Shown here piece by piece: positions 45,420 through 55,179 of a stretch of DNA of 64,000 nucleotides (the first letter of the stretch is position 1; every line of letters starts with the position of its first letter). The notes below the pieces were generated by a model. The model had not been told where the DNA came from, made no database searches, and saw only the letters and a program-made list of their open reading frames with translations. The translations under genes were made by a program, and so were the position numbers. Where the stretch lies: positions 6,138,001 through 6,202,000 of the forward strand of contig NGZR01000001.1 in NCBI GenBank assembly GCA_002197995.1. The letters run 5' to 3'. Origin of the DNA: Gaeumannomyces sp. JS-464. Its lineage: Eukaryota > Ascomycota > Sordariomycetes > Magnaporthales > Magnaporthaceae.

Positions 45420-46960
45420 TTAAAGGATAGCTATTCCTCCTCGTCGGTGCTTTCGGGCTCCACTAATGCAAGGAATTAGGTGTACTTTTGCGTGGTTTGT
45501 TTTGTGCCTTTTTTTATGCTTTTTATTATTTTTTAAATCGTCGTTGTTTTTTAAAAAAGTGGCGTATCGATTTGCAATCCGGCCTTTTGCAAATCTAATA
45601 ACCGCGTATGTATAAACGTGGACGGGGATTTGGTTAAAAGGATTTAAGTTTATATGCTTAGTTTCGATTTCCATTATCCCTTTTACGATTTTTGTAATTT
45701 TTAAATTTCCGTTCCATAAAATGGATATCGGGGGTGCGTGCGTTTTCCTTTATTTGCAAACTGCTTTTTAATTGGGAAAATAGGCTTTTAAAAGTCCGGC
45801 TGGGATTTATAAAAACGGTTTTAAACTTTGGCACGCTTTAAATTGCCCGTAAAATGCTCGCAATAAACTGGTTTTCGTTTTAGTAAAACGGGCCGAAAGC
45901 GCGTTAATAAGCTTATAATTTATCCAAAAGGGCTTGCAAAACCTCCATATTAAATTTGCTTATGTTAGCGATTTTTAAACGAACTGTTTAAAAATAATTA
46001 AACTTTAATCCGTATAATATAATAATTAATTAACCTTAATATTAAAGTGCTTTTTAAAAATTGTAAATTTTTCGAAAAGTAAAGCTAATGCTGATATATC
46101 GGGTATACCATTGTTTGGCTTTGCTTTAAAATACTAAAAGAAAAATCGTATAGAGCTGTAAAAAGTATTTCGAAAGTTTCGCATGTGGTTGCGAAAAATA
46201 AAATCTTATCGTCCAAAATATCGTATAAATTACCGGAATAGCTGTATTCCTTATCCCACGCGTTTTAAAATGCTTTTATTAAGCTCCTATTAACGATAAC
46301 GTTAAACACCTTTTTAAAAGGGAGTTGCTTATACCGGAATTTCGCACGTGTTAAAGTCCCGTATCGAAAGCGTAAAGTTGTTACAATTTATGCTTTTTCG
46401 ATCGGTGGAATGGATTTTCCGTAATCCTTTTATTGCATATACTAATCGAAGTGGGATCCTAGTGTTACAATGGGTTTAAGGATCGGCAAAACTGGAAATT
46501 AATTAATCGGGGCGTTTAAGGAACTGCCGATTAGCTAAATGGTAAAAGCCGTCGATTTAATAAAGGGATGGTTAAAAAATCGATGCGCTTTTTAATACGA
46601 GTGTTTTTAAGAAAGGGGGAATTAGGCATCGTATTCGTAAATGAAATTAAAAAGTATTTTCGGGAAAATGGCAGATTTTTGGTTTGCCGATTTGGTAATC
46701 CTTGGATTTCATTTCGGCTATTTTCCTGCTTGGCTATGGTTTTATTTGGGAGAAAAACGCGGTATGTTTTTTAGGCATCCGGGGCGTCGATTAAATAATT
46801 GTTTAATTTAAAACTCGTGCGATTTTGGGATAAAAAGGGCTGTAATCCGGTTAATGGGGTTATTTTAAGGATTAATTCCCATTGCATAACTTGTATAAGT
46901 CTTTCGTTAAACTTCCCTTTTGGCGGACCGGGGATTAGTATCCCGTAATTTTCCAAATGC
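45420..46960 (-). pseudogene. Copia-D gag-side region, degraded
   Basis: Two minus-strand stretches look protein-like: 46771-46956 (GILIPGPPKGKFNERLIQVM and DPLTGLQPF-like sequence) and 45420-45674 (VYTYAVIRFAKGRIANRYAT, lysine-rich). By position they are upstream of integrase, hence Gag or N-terminal pol. I do not recognise a named domain. Confidence 0.4.
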
Positions 46961-47612
46961 TTGCGGAAAACTCGAGCGATCCGCTAATCGAGGTTTTCGA
47001 AATGCGTTGCTTTCCACCTTTCGTAATCCTCGAATACGTCGTTTAGGAGGTTGTTACTATGCGTGTTTCCGTATAAAAGCAGTGTTTTAAACATCCATAC
47101 GTTTCGGCAAGTAATAAAAACTTCGTTAGGTAATCCTTTAAAGCTGTAAAAAGGGCTTATTAAAAGAAGGATATTAATATTTTATGCCAAAAACTTAGGG
47201 AAGTCGTATAACAAAAGCGTGCTTTTTGTAATTATACGTTGCTTATCGCTAAGCTCCTCCGCCTATTGTTCCGAAATGTCGGACATGTTATCGGTAGGGG
47301 TTAACAAGCAATATCGTTTGGGTAATCGATTTAAAAGTCCAATCGCCTGCTTTAAAAAGGTGCTTAAAAGGATTACGTAACGCCTTTCTTACAGTTATTC
47401 AAATCTCATAAACAAAGGTCCAATCGCTTGCTTTAGGAAAGTGCCTTTATTATTCGATTAACTCGTGTGTAACGCGCTACCAAACAGTGGAATACAATTC
47501 TTTTGCTTTTAAGCTTTTTCGTTTTAACCCAATCGCTTTAAAAAAAGGTATCGAACGGTTAAACCCTTTACTTTACTTATTTATGTTACCTTTTTTAAGC
47601 AATACTAATTAA

Positions 47613-47845
47613 TGTTAATAGGAGTGGTACTTTTGTAAGCACGGAAATCTCCTAAAAGGAAAAAACAAAAATTTATAAATTTGGAACTGGTGTTTGTAAT
47701 AATGCATGTTTATATAGGAATTTAATTACAAAAGGGGATTACAAAATCCCTTTTATAGGCTCGTGGGAGCGTACGGCCGTAGGCCTGCGGCTTTACGAGG
47801 CGTGGGCCCTTTTTAAATACACGCGCTAAATTACGTGGATTAACA
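47613..47845 (-). repeat. Copia-D 5' LTR
   Basis: 233 bp, TGTTAATAGG...GGATTAACA, followed by GCTGG and LINE-A. Confidence 0.92.
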
Positions 47846-49094
47846 GCTGGGTAATATATTAAGCCGGTTAACGCAAATTTTCCGGGCATAGCTAGTTAGC
47901 GCATCCCGCGGAAGTATTTAACGGCGAAGCGGAAGGGGCCCGAATAGGCTTTCGTAAAGCCGTTTAAAGCTTTCGCAATTGCACTTTCCATTTATACCTC
48001 GATAACATTTCGGCGGCTAACGGCTATTTAAGCACGGCTTTTAATAATTTATAAAAGGCTTTTAAAAAAATCCATTGTTTTATAAATAAACACTAGGTAT
48101 ACGTACGCTAGTTTCCGGGCTATATAAAATCCCCGGAAACGAAAAAGCAAACGCCGAAGCAAATTGGGATCGGCCTTACCAATACCTTAACATTTTAAAC
48201 CAACGGTAGCCGGAATAAAAGCTTTAGCCCGGAAAACAGCCCGGGACGCTCGAAACGCATGGTTTATAAATAACTTTCCGGATCGGTATAAAGCTATAAG
48301 CCTCCCGCCGGCAATATAACATACGCCCGAAGCATTACAATTGCACCGGAAAGTATTACAACGGCTAATAGCCGCACGCACCGGCCACGGGGATTTCGAC
48401 TGGTACTACCGAAAGTTCCAGCACGAAAACGATAACCCGTGCCGCTACGGAAAAAACAAATCCCTTTCCCACCCTATATTTTGCAAGTTGGTTAAAACGG
48501 CAAAAAATAAATGGCTTACAGCGAACCCCTTCCCGGCTTTCGACAAGCTCGGATATTAAAAACGGCTTTTTTAAAAGCCCTTCCTTTTTGCTTCGTTCGT
48601 CGAAGCAACCAACTATTATACTATCGCTAAACGATAATAACGGGGCCTAAAAAGCCCGCATATATCCTTTTCCTTATTCTCCTACACCTTTTACCTTTTC
48701 CTTTGTACCACCAGGACTAACAGTAAGCTCGTTAATCCCCCGCACCTCCGGCCGGGCCCTGGGGGTCCCGAGGACCTTCCAGCCTAAATCCCGGCCGCAC
48801 CCCTTTATCGGCACACTCGCCGGCCGAACGCATTATTACCACCCGCAGCGCTTTACAACGCCTTGGCGTATATACATACGCCCTACCGCCGATCGCCCGC
48901 TCACTAACAAGGAGCGCCGGAACGCGGCCCGACTTTCGTATGCCTTCGGGTTTAACTCTGCTAGCCGCCGGATAGCAACATGTAGCCTAATGTTTAGCTT
49001 AGGTAGCGCTAGCACGTTATATGCCCCTTGGGAGGCAGGGACTGGTAGATCCGACTTACTGACGTTAAATATACTCACTCACTCACTTACTTAC
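47846..49094 (+). pseudogene. LINE-A piece 4 (RNase H, C-terminus, 3' UTR and ACTC/ACTT tail)
   Basis: Collinear with 29937-31185 of LINE-F, through the Cys-rich ORF2 end (about 48430-48490), the 3' UTR and the tandem tail. RIP damage falls off towards the 3' end: the 3' UTR keeps GC-rich blocks. The tail marks a sharp border with the unique GC-rich DNA that follows. Confidence 0.88.
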
Positions 49095-49729
49095 CGGCCG
49101 ATACTGCACCGGCCGGCACGGCCGATCAGGCCCTTGACAGCACTGGGACGTAAGGCGTGGCACCTGCAACGCACTGCGGCTTTTTTGTGCCCTCCACGGC
49201 CGGGACCTCCGAGCCGAACTGGAGTGTTAAGCGTTCGGTTGTTAAGTGGGCCCAGAAGCTTGTAAACTTTATATTCGGCGCAATATCAGGCCCCTGCAGC
49301 CCGTCCCACAACCAAGGATACCTCCTTATCACGTGCTGCTGTCAACTGATAATACCCACCTACTGGTTAAGACTACCGTAGTGTCGGGTATGGATTTCGC
49401 CCACACGTACAGCAGGCGGCAGAAGGAAGAGAGCAGAGCGAACATCTAGCAAAACGGCGTAACTATATTCCACATGGCTGGCTTTGTCCACCTAGAAAAC
49501 AGTGTTGAGGTCCCACTCGGATCCGGCGACCAAGGTTGATGCGGCATGATAGCCTCCCCTACCACTGTTACACCGCCTCCAGGGAAGGCTGAGGCGTGGG
49601 TTTACTCGCCTCGTATCTTAACTCCAGTCTGACTGGGTTGAGGGACTCTGCGCGGGAATTGCCAAAATGCGGCCGAGCGCCGACGATCCCCGAGTAACAC
49701 CATCCACATACCGCCCCCATCGGGCCGGG
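49095..49729. other. Unique GC-rich spacer to the right of the transposon stack
   Basis: About 635 bp with normal CpA content and no repeat homology within the window. Open frames here are short and show no domain. It would be the 3' flank of the short-chain dehydrogenase remnant. Confidence 0.6.
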
Positions 49730-50125
49730 CTATCTCCTCACTTGGTAGACGCCCCTATCGCGGTGCAGCATCCACTCGAACAGGTGCGAGGCAGCAGCCA
49801 GGACGCGTACTTTGCGGTACCCGCAACTCCCCCGTGCCAGACCTTGCCCCGCTTGCCAGAGACGACGTCCGCGGCCAGCTTGCGAGCCACCGGGCCGCGC
49901 CTCGTTGTTGACCTGCATCTCCCCGCGCGCCTGCCGGGCGATGGTCTCCTCGACGTCCTTGTTCTGGAGTTCTCGGGCAGGGAAAGGCGGCCCCGTCGCG
50001 CGCGTAGATGTTGGTTCTCGACCTCGCCGACCATGGCCGTCACCACACGCACGCCCAAAGGCTCGAGCTCGATCCGAAAAGTTCCGAGAGGAACGTCATG
50101 GCCGCTTTGGAGCTGTTGTAGACTC

Positions 50126-50280
50126 CTGTTTTTTTGGTGGCATCCCGAAACCCCCAAATAAAGAGCCGACGAGAAAAAGGCATAGTTAGCCCACATGCCC
50201 GCATGGCTATGCAACTCTGAGGGTCAGTAAGGTAGGACTGATTGACTGGGCACGGGCGCTTGGCACCAACTCCCTTTCAT

Positions 50281-50328
<48 letters not shown>

Positions 50329-50413
50329 TTTTTTTTTTTTTTAGCCCCCTTTTCTTTCGAAGGGCCGCGTCGGAAAGCAACATCCTCCGGGAAGCTCATT
50401 ATTGTGTACTTGC
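50126..50413 (-). other. GC-AG intron of the short-chain dehydrogenase
   Basis: The donor is CAAG|GCAAGT (GC instead of GT) and the acceptor AAACAG|GAGTC; 288 nt. Using the GC donor gives ...MAWQ-GVYNSSK in frame, whereas the nearby GT (two codons on) does not. It contains the long homopolymer tract at 50284-50342, which makes it longer than the other introns here (72-97 nt). Confidence 0.7.
50284..50342. repeat. C45-T14 homopolymer tract inside the SDR intron
   Basis: Forty-five C followed by 14 T on the plus strand (A14-G45 in the transcript). It may be a genuine simple repeat with G-quadruplex potential in the RNA, or an assembly artefact of uncertain length. Confidence 0.9.
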
Positions 50414-50893
50414 CTTGCCAGGCCATCTGGATGTGGCCCGCGAGCGACGAGACGTTGACCATGACCCCGCCCGCCGCGATAAGCAGCGGCGCGAACCCCT
50501 GACTGACGGCCAGCACGCCCCAAACGTTGACCTCGTACAGGCGCCGGGCCTGCTCGGGGTCCGTGTCGAGCAGTGGCATGACGAGCGCGGCGCCCGCGTT
50601 GTTGACCAGCACATCGAGCCCCCAGCCCCCGGTCGCCTGCTTCACGGCCGCCACGCAGGCCACGATCGACTCGTGCGACGTCACGTCCAAAGGCAGGACC
50701 TCGATCCGGCCTTTCTGCTGATCTTGCGGAACCGAATCGACCTTGGAGGGGTCCCGCGCCGTGGCGAAGACGTGATACCCGCGTCAGCAAGCGCCTCCGC
50801 GAGGGCGTGGCCCAGCCCTCCTGCGCTGCACCCCGTCACCAGGGCCGTCGGCCACTTCCTGCTGTCTGGCTGCTGTTGCTGTCGTGGCGCCAT

Positions 50894-51720
50894 GGGACTA
50901 GATCCTGCTGCAGGCGAGCGGATCAGCTTGTGGTGCTCGTTCTCTTCCGGATTCGCTATAGCGAAAAAGAAAAAGAAGGAAAAGAAGCCTCTTGGTGTAG
51001 GCGAATCAAGGAGGAAGGAAGAAAGCGTCTCCTCCCAATCTCGACGGGGCCTGGACCTCTTTCTCTCTTTCAGCTCTTCTCGGGTAAGCAAGAAGGGGGG
51101 GCTAGTGCTGCAACCGTTCTGCCTGCGAATCGAGGAATACTCAGTCCCCGCACATGAGGGAGAGAGGCTTTTCCTACGCAGTCTTACCTTGGCGTGCCCG
51201 GTGCGCTGCTTTGTGTGTGCGTGTGTGTGTGTGTGTGCGTGCGCTTTTTCTCGTCCCTGCCGGGCCTCTGCACCTGGCCTTTCCTTCGGGAAAAAGCAAG
51301 ATGGTGATAAGTACTCAATCGGGGGACTCGAAGGCCCACGTGGGCCAAGGAAATACTTCGCAACCTGGGTAACCTAGGCCGGGCTCCTGAAATCCCGGCA
51401 TGGCTCCGCAGGAAAGAGACATGCCCTCCAGTTCCCCCGTGGAGATTCGGTTGTCCCGTGGTGCTTCGGTAGCCGAGCCGAAGGGCTTGCTCTGCTGCGT
51501 CACGGAAACAAATCTTAGCAATGGAATCCAATCGACGCCAACTAGGAGTGGGAGGGCACGTACCCCTCCCTCATGGAAGAAGGCGGAATCCCTTTGACCG
51601 TTCCCGATCTGCAAACTCCCGCCGATTTCCACACTTTTCTCGCTGTGGCTTGCAGCTAAATGCGACTTGATCGTTTTTGATACGTCTTGCATGAGGGAAA
51701 AGGATACCTGCCTTAGCCTG
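50894..51720. promoter_or_regulatory. Intergenic region upstream of the SDR, with a TG repeat
   Basis: 827 bp between the SDR start and the end of the regulator gene; both genes are on the minus strand. It contains a (TG)n tract at 51212-51243 and pyrimidine-rich stretches. No gene could be supported; long open frames here are GC-rich chance frames. Confidence 0.5.
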
Positions 51721-53855
51721 CTAGAAGCTGAAAAGGTCCGGGCCCCAGTCGTCGAGCCCATTCCCCGGCACCGTGAGCATGCCGAAGCCGCCGCCCAACC
51801 TCAGCCCCCTGCTGCATGGCACTCCCACCATCACCATCACCGCCACTATCGGGGAAACCGCCGCCGCCGCCGCCGCCATCTCGCGCACCACCACCCAGGC
51901 TTTCTCCGCCTCTTCCTCCTTCACCCTCGCCGGCTTCTCTTCCGGACGCCATCTCGTCCTTCCACGCCATCTTCATGTTTTGGAACGCGGACACGCCCAG
52001 GCGGAGGCCTCGTCCTCGCCCAGGTCAGGAAGCAGCAGCGTGGTCGCCGCGCGGGGGTGCTCAAAGGTCGCGACGAGCACGCCGAGCGTCGGGATCAGGT
52101 CCAGGCTGCGCCGGACCGCCGTCCGGTCCCAGCACGTGCCCTCGAGCGTCGTGAGCCGGTGCAGGCACACCATGCAGCGTACCAACTGTACGAAGGCATG
52201 CACCGCTTGAGCGGAAACGAGGCCGCCTGGAACGCGCCCAGTCACGACTTGACCGCGTGCAGCTGCCGCCGGTACACCTCGAACCGCGCAAAGTCGGGCT
52301 CGTTGGGCGACGGGCCCGCCGATGCCGCTTCGTGGATGAGGAGCGAGGTGAAGTGGAAGTGTTGAAGAACCGACGCTATTTTTTTTCGCGGGGTTCAATC
52401 CGGCTAGAGCTAAGAGGCGACTGGCTGCTTCCGACAGCTTGCTTTTCCCCTGCATGTCCAGTGGTCGACACTCACGATGATTCAATGTAGTTGAGCCGAT
52501 CTTATCCTTTCCGATGATGGACTGCAGCTGCGCCCGGAGGGCTAAGAGGTAGAACTCGGGTAGCTCTGTCCCCGCGCCCGAGGACGCCCTCTGATGCAGC
52601 TGGTCCACGATTGGCTGCATCCGAACCAGCGCAACAAAGTATCCTGTCCTGGTCTAGCGTGCTTCGCTGCGCGAGATGCGCGAGGTAACCATCGAGATAC
52701 GATGTCCAGCCCAGGCCCGGAGCGCCGTTGAGAGTGTGTGCGGTCCTATCGAAGGGGGCGTGTAATTTTTTTTTTGTTAGGCGATGCATTAGCGGGTAAG
52801 ATCTGTAGATGGGACGGGATTGTCTGACATCGGAGTGACCAGAAAGGCGCCCAGCACTGTCCGGCGGTCCTCGTTCGTGAGTTCTCTTCTCGAGCTGGTG
52901 GCGTTAGTGCGCACGCAACGGAGCGTGGACGTTCTCAGCCGGTGGTTTGTGCAGGGCTAAATCGCAGACCATCAGCACTGCGAGCTGCGAGTACAAGCCG
53001 GTGTGGACTTTGTCCCTCTGCTGCAAGTGCGACCAGGCAAGGAAGGCGAGCAGGCCCAGCAGCAGATCCAAGGACTTTTCCTGGTCTGCCACGACCCGCT
53101 GAAAAACGATGCTGCGGGTTTTGTCACCGAGCGCTAGGCGCCTGCGGGGCGATGCAGATGTCGTGCTCATGATGTTTAGCCACAGAAACGGGTACGTGGT
53201 CTGGAGCTGCGACGCGGTCATGTACGGCGGGAGGTAGACGAAGGGGAAGAATGGCTACGCGGCAGTTGACGTTAGCGGCCACGGCCCTTCCCCGGCCATT
53301 TCCATGCGTCTTCCTTACGATCGTGTCCTCCCGGAACCGACGCAGTGACTCCTCGGCCTCGTGGCCCATGCCAGGCCACTCCGGCGGCGACACGGGGGCC
53401 GAGGCTGGCGTCGACATGGTGGGGCCGACAGACGCGCCTCCGGATAAGGCCGAGGTCGGCATGAGTAGGGCGGGCCTGTCGCCCATAATGCTGTCCGGCT
53501 CGGGCTCGTGCTCGGCGTCGGACTGCGACCCGGCCGCCTCGGCGTCTTCGACGGTTAGGTCTCTCCTGGCCGTCGCCGTTCCCTCCAATTGGGACGACGA
53601 CGCACCGGTGCCCAGCACATTCTGCGCTCGGAGGGTAGAGAGGAGGAGGTCGTCGAACCTCTCCTCAAGCGTTGCCGCGCGCGATGCCTCGAGCCTCCTC
53701 GATTGCTTGTGCCGTCGGGTCAGTGTTGGCGGGGTGCATTGTTTGTTGTGTCGATGGCATCCGCGCATGGCGCCATTGCGTCAGACTGGCCTGGACCTCC
53801 TTGTTGGACAATATCGAAATTCATCCAAGGGTGAAACTAGAAACTGCCATGGCAT
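51721..53855 (-). pseudogene. Zn(II)2Cys6 fungal transcription factor, broken
   Basis: Likely cluster regulator. From a possible ATG at 53855, the zinc-cluster region (53820-53740) keeps the CX2CX6CX6CX2CX6C spacing, ending in GCHRHNKQC. Three Cys positions read Phe, Pro and Met, and a TGA sits where Trp is usual. Then a basic linker and coiled coil (RRLEASRAATLEERFDDLL), an acidic Ser/Pro-rich stretch, and the fungal TF middle region follow: QTTYPFLWLNIMSTTSASPR, VVADQEKSLDLLLGLLAFLA, LYSQLAVLMVCDLALHKPP, then MQPIVDQLHQ and MVCLHRLTTLEGTCWDRTAV. Frame changes near 52700, 52640, 52350 and 52190, and a TGA after AVKS (about 52243), break it. A small intron is possible near 52470. The C-terminus is near 51721. 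The family is clear; specific target genes are unknown. Confidence 0.75.
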
Positions 53856-55179
53856 GCCGCCGGGGACAGACGAGCCGGCCAAAGCAGCAGAGGCTGTGCG
53901 CCTTGTGCGACTGCCGGGTGATGGGACGTCACGCATAGCAGCACCAACCAAAGCTCTCATGGTAGGTCAAGGGGAAGAGAAGCCGAGATGCCGTCGCATA
54001 CCTCTCGCAGCGGTTGCTGCTACAGCTTCTCGGGACGCGGCAGGATCCATATCAGGCCAGGAGGAAGGAGAGCGACGTCTCAGGGCGGCAGTGGCGATGG
54101 CTGGACCCGCGGGCATGCTGGCTTGCAAAAGCCGAACCAATGCCGCGCAGGAGGGGAAAGGGGTCCGGCGGAACCTTTGAGGCGGGCAGGGCGGTGGCCT
54201 GTCGCCCAGGAGCCAGAGTGGGTCCCGCGCCCGCTGGAATGGGAAGCTTGTGGTGTGGTGCTAAGGTCCGCGACAGGACAGCCGGACAGCCTAGACAATA
54301 TGCGATTGTCAGAATATAGATGACACTTGAGGGTGTGCCAGTTTGGCGTGCCGTCCGGCCCTTGCCTGATTACCAAAAAGGGCAGAGAGTGGGGCTTGCG
54401 AGTCGAACCCGGCACGCGTGCCGGCTCTGGCTGGACACAAATGGAAGCCCCAAGTTTGATGCGTCCCGTGCCGAGTAAACATTGACGCACAAGCAGTGCT
54501 AAACTGAGCTGGGTTAAGACTTGATTTCTTAGATTAGTTGGGAGGTCGCGACCGTGTTGCAACAGTCGCGACGTTCCACTCTGGCCTACAGGATGGGTTC
54601 CGTGATCTTACCGTCACGTGACCACCACGTAGGTCGGATAAGCCGACTTGCCGATCGCCCTCTTCCAACACGCAGAACCACCTCGCCGATATGTTGACAA
54701 AGCACTGTTGGTGCTGGAATGCACACTTGAAAGGCCGAATTTCGCGAGAGTCCGGAGTTTGACTACTACCAGTTGCCAAGCCATGACAAATCCAGCTCTG
54801 CTTGCGGCAAGTGATCCTAAGACATAATTGAACACGCAGATTTCGACTTGCAGCCCAAGATGATGGATCCGATGAGGCTAGGATCTCAAACGGGCCACCC
54901 ACATCGCCATAACCGTCATCGTTTGCCTGGCTGGTCACGCTACGCGTTTCTTTCCTTAAGGCACCTTAGGTAGGCACCTGCGTCACATCACTGCCCCAAC
55001 AAGCACACAGCTCGGTTGCCCTAACTCTTTCCAGCCTCTGTCATCCCAGCTAGTCTTCCGCCATTCTGAGCAGCCTTCTGTTAATTCTCCCAGCTCGAAG
55101 ACGCGCACTCGCTTTGCGGTGTTGGACGAGGACTTCGTTCCTATGACTGCTAACCCAGATCAAAAGAAGTTCCGAAATA
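53856..55179. other. Intergenic region between regulator and MFS pump
   Basis: 1.3 kb, divergent (regulator -, pump +), so it should hold both promoters. No domain is supported in any frame. A weak candidate upstream exon of the regulator (ATG near 54052, MDPAASREAVAATAAR, followed by GTATGC and a possible acceptor) was seen but cannot be confirmed. The last ~200 bp are pyrimidine-rich, as is common upstream of fungal start codons. Confidence 0.5.

Larger units (their letters stand above)
40330..47845 (-). mobile_element. Copia-D: probable Ty1/copia-type LTR retrotransposon, reverse, heavily RIPped
   Basis: 7516 bp inserted in LINE-A RNase H. The LTRs at 40330-40565 (236 bp) and 47613-47845 (233 bp) begin TGTTAATAGG and end GGATTAACA. 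The target duplications are GCTAG (40325-40329) and GCTGG (47846-47850), differing by one RIP-type transition. A purine tract on the minus strand (AAAAGAAAAAA next to 40565) indicates reverse orientation. A GAG-pre-integrase-like segment at 44660-44980 supports the copia class; most of the interior is unreadable. Confidence 0.85.
1100..49094 (+). mobile_element. LINE-A: Tad1-like non-LTR retrotransposon, split into four pieces by later insertions
   Basis: Collinear with the cleaner copy at 24988-31185. The pieces are 1100-3369, 10812-10947, 37615-40329 and 47846-49094. They read continuously once the chromovirus (3370-10811), gypsy-B (10948-37614) and copia-D (40330-47845), each with one 5-bp TSD copy, are removed. 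The 3' end is a tandem ACTC/ACTT tail at about 49070-49094, as in the other LINE copies. The pieces sum to about 6.4 kb, against 6.2 kb for LINE-F; most of the excess is the 136-bp insert at 38040. ORF1 and ORF2 are full of RIP stops. No TSD is recognisable, because the left flank is heavily mutated. Confidence 0.85.
49730..50893 (-). pseudogene. AYR1-like short-chain dehydrogenase/reductase, frameshifted
   Basis: NAD(P)-dependent SDR. It starts at ATG 50893 (MAPRQQQQ); the Rossmann motif is TGCSAGGLGHALAEALADAG at residues ~20-39, then LDVLVNNAGAALVMPLL, VMVNVSSLAGHIQM, and in exon 2 the catalytic YNSSK. The TGCS-GGLG form and the C-terminal GTAKYASWLLPR and FEWMLHRDRGVYQV segments resemble fungal 1-acyl-DHAP reductase (AYR1)-like enzymes. 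One intron (50126-50413) joins CAA-G to GA-GTC exactly before Y-N-S-S-K. Five single-base indels (about 50782, 50080, 49960, 49890, 49790) break the frame; their sum restores a 292-residue protein of normal SDR length. So the fold is clear but no intact product is encoded as given. It stops at TAG 49730-49732. Confidence 0.8.

Noticed and set aside
49095..49666. Possible gene remnant right of the LINE tail
   Set aside because: Short open frames only, no motif; left as spacer.
50415..51377. 320-codon plus-strand open frame
   Set aside because: It is antisense to the SDR exon and continues into low-complexity intergenic DNA; no domain is visible, and GC-rich third positions of the minus-strand gene explain the openness.
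51667..52365. 232-codon plus-strand frame rich in His, Arg and Pro
   Set aside because: Antisense shadow of the regulator's C-terminal region; low-complexity composition.
53251..54180. 309-codon plus-strand open frame
   Set aside because: It is the complement of the Zn2Cys6 regulator; Ser/Ala/Arg-rich without a domain.
54080..54562. 160-codon minus-strand open frame in the regulator-pump interval
   Set aside because: No recognisable motif, and overlapping frames of similar length on the other strand; not supportable as a gene.
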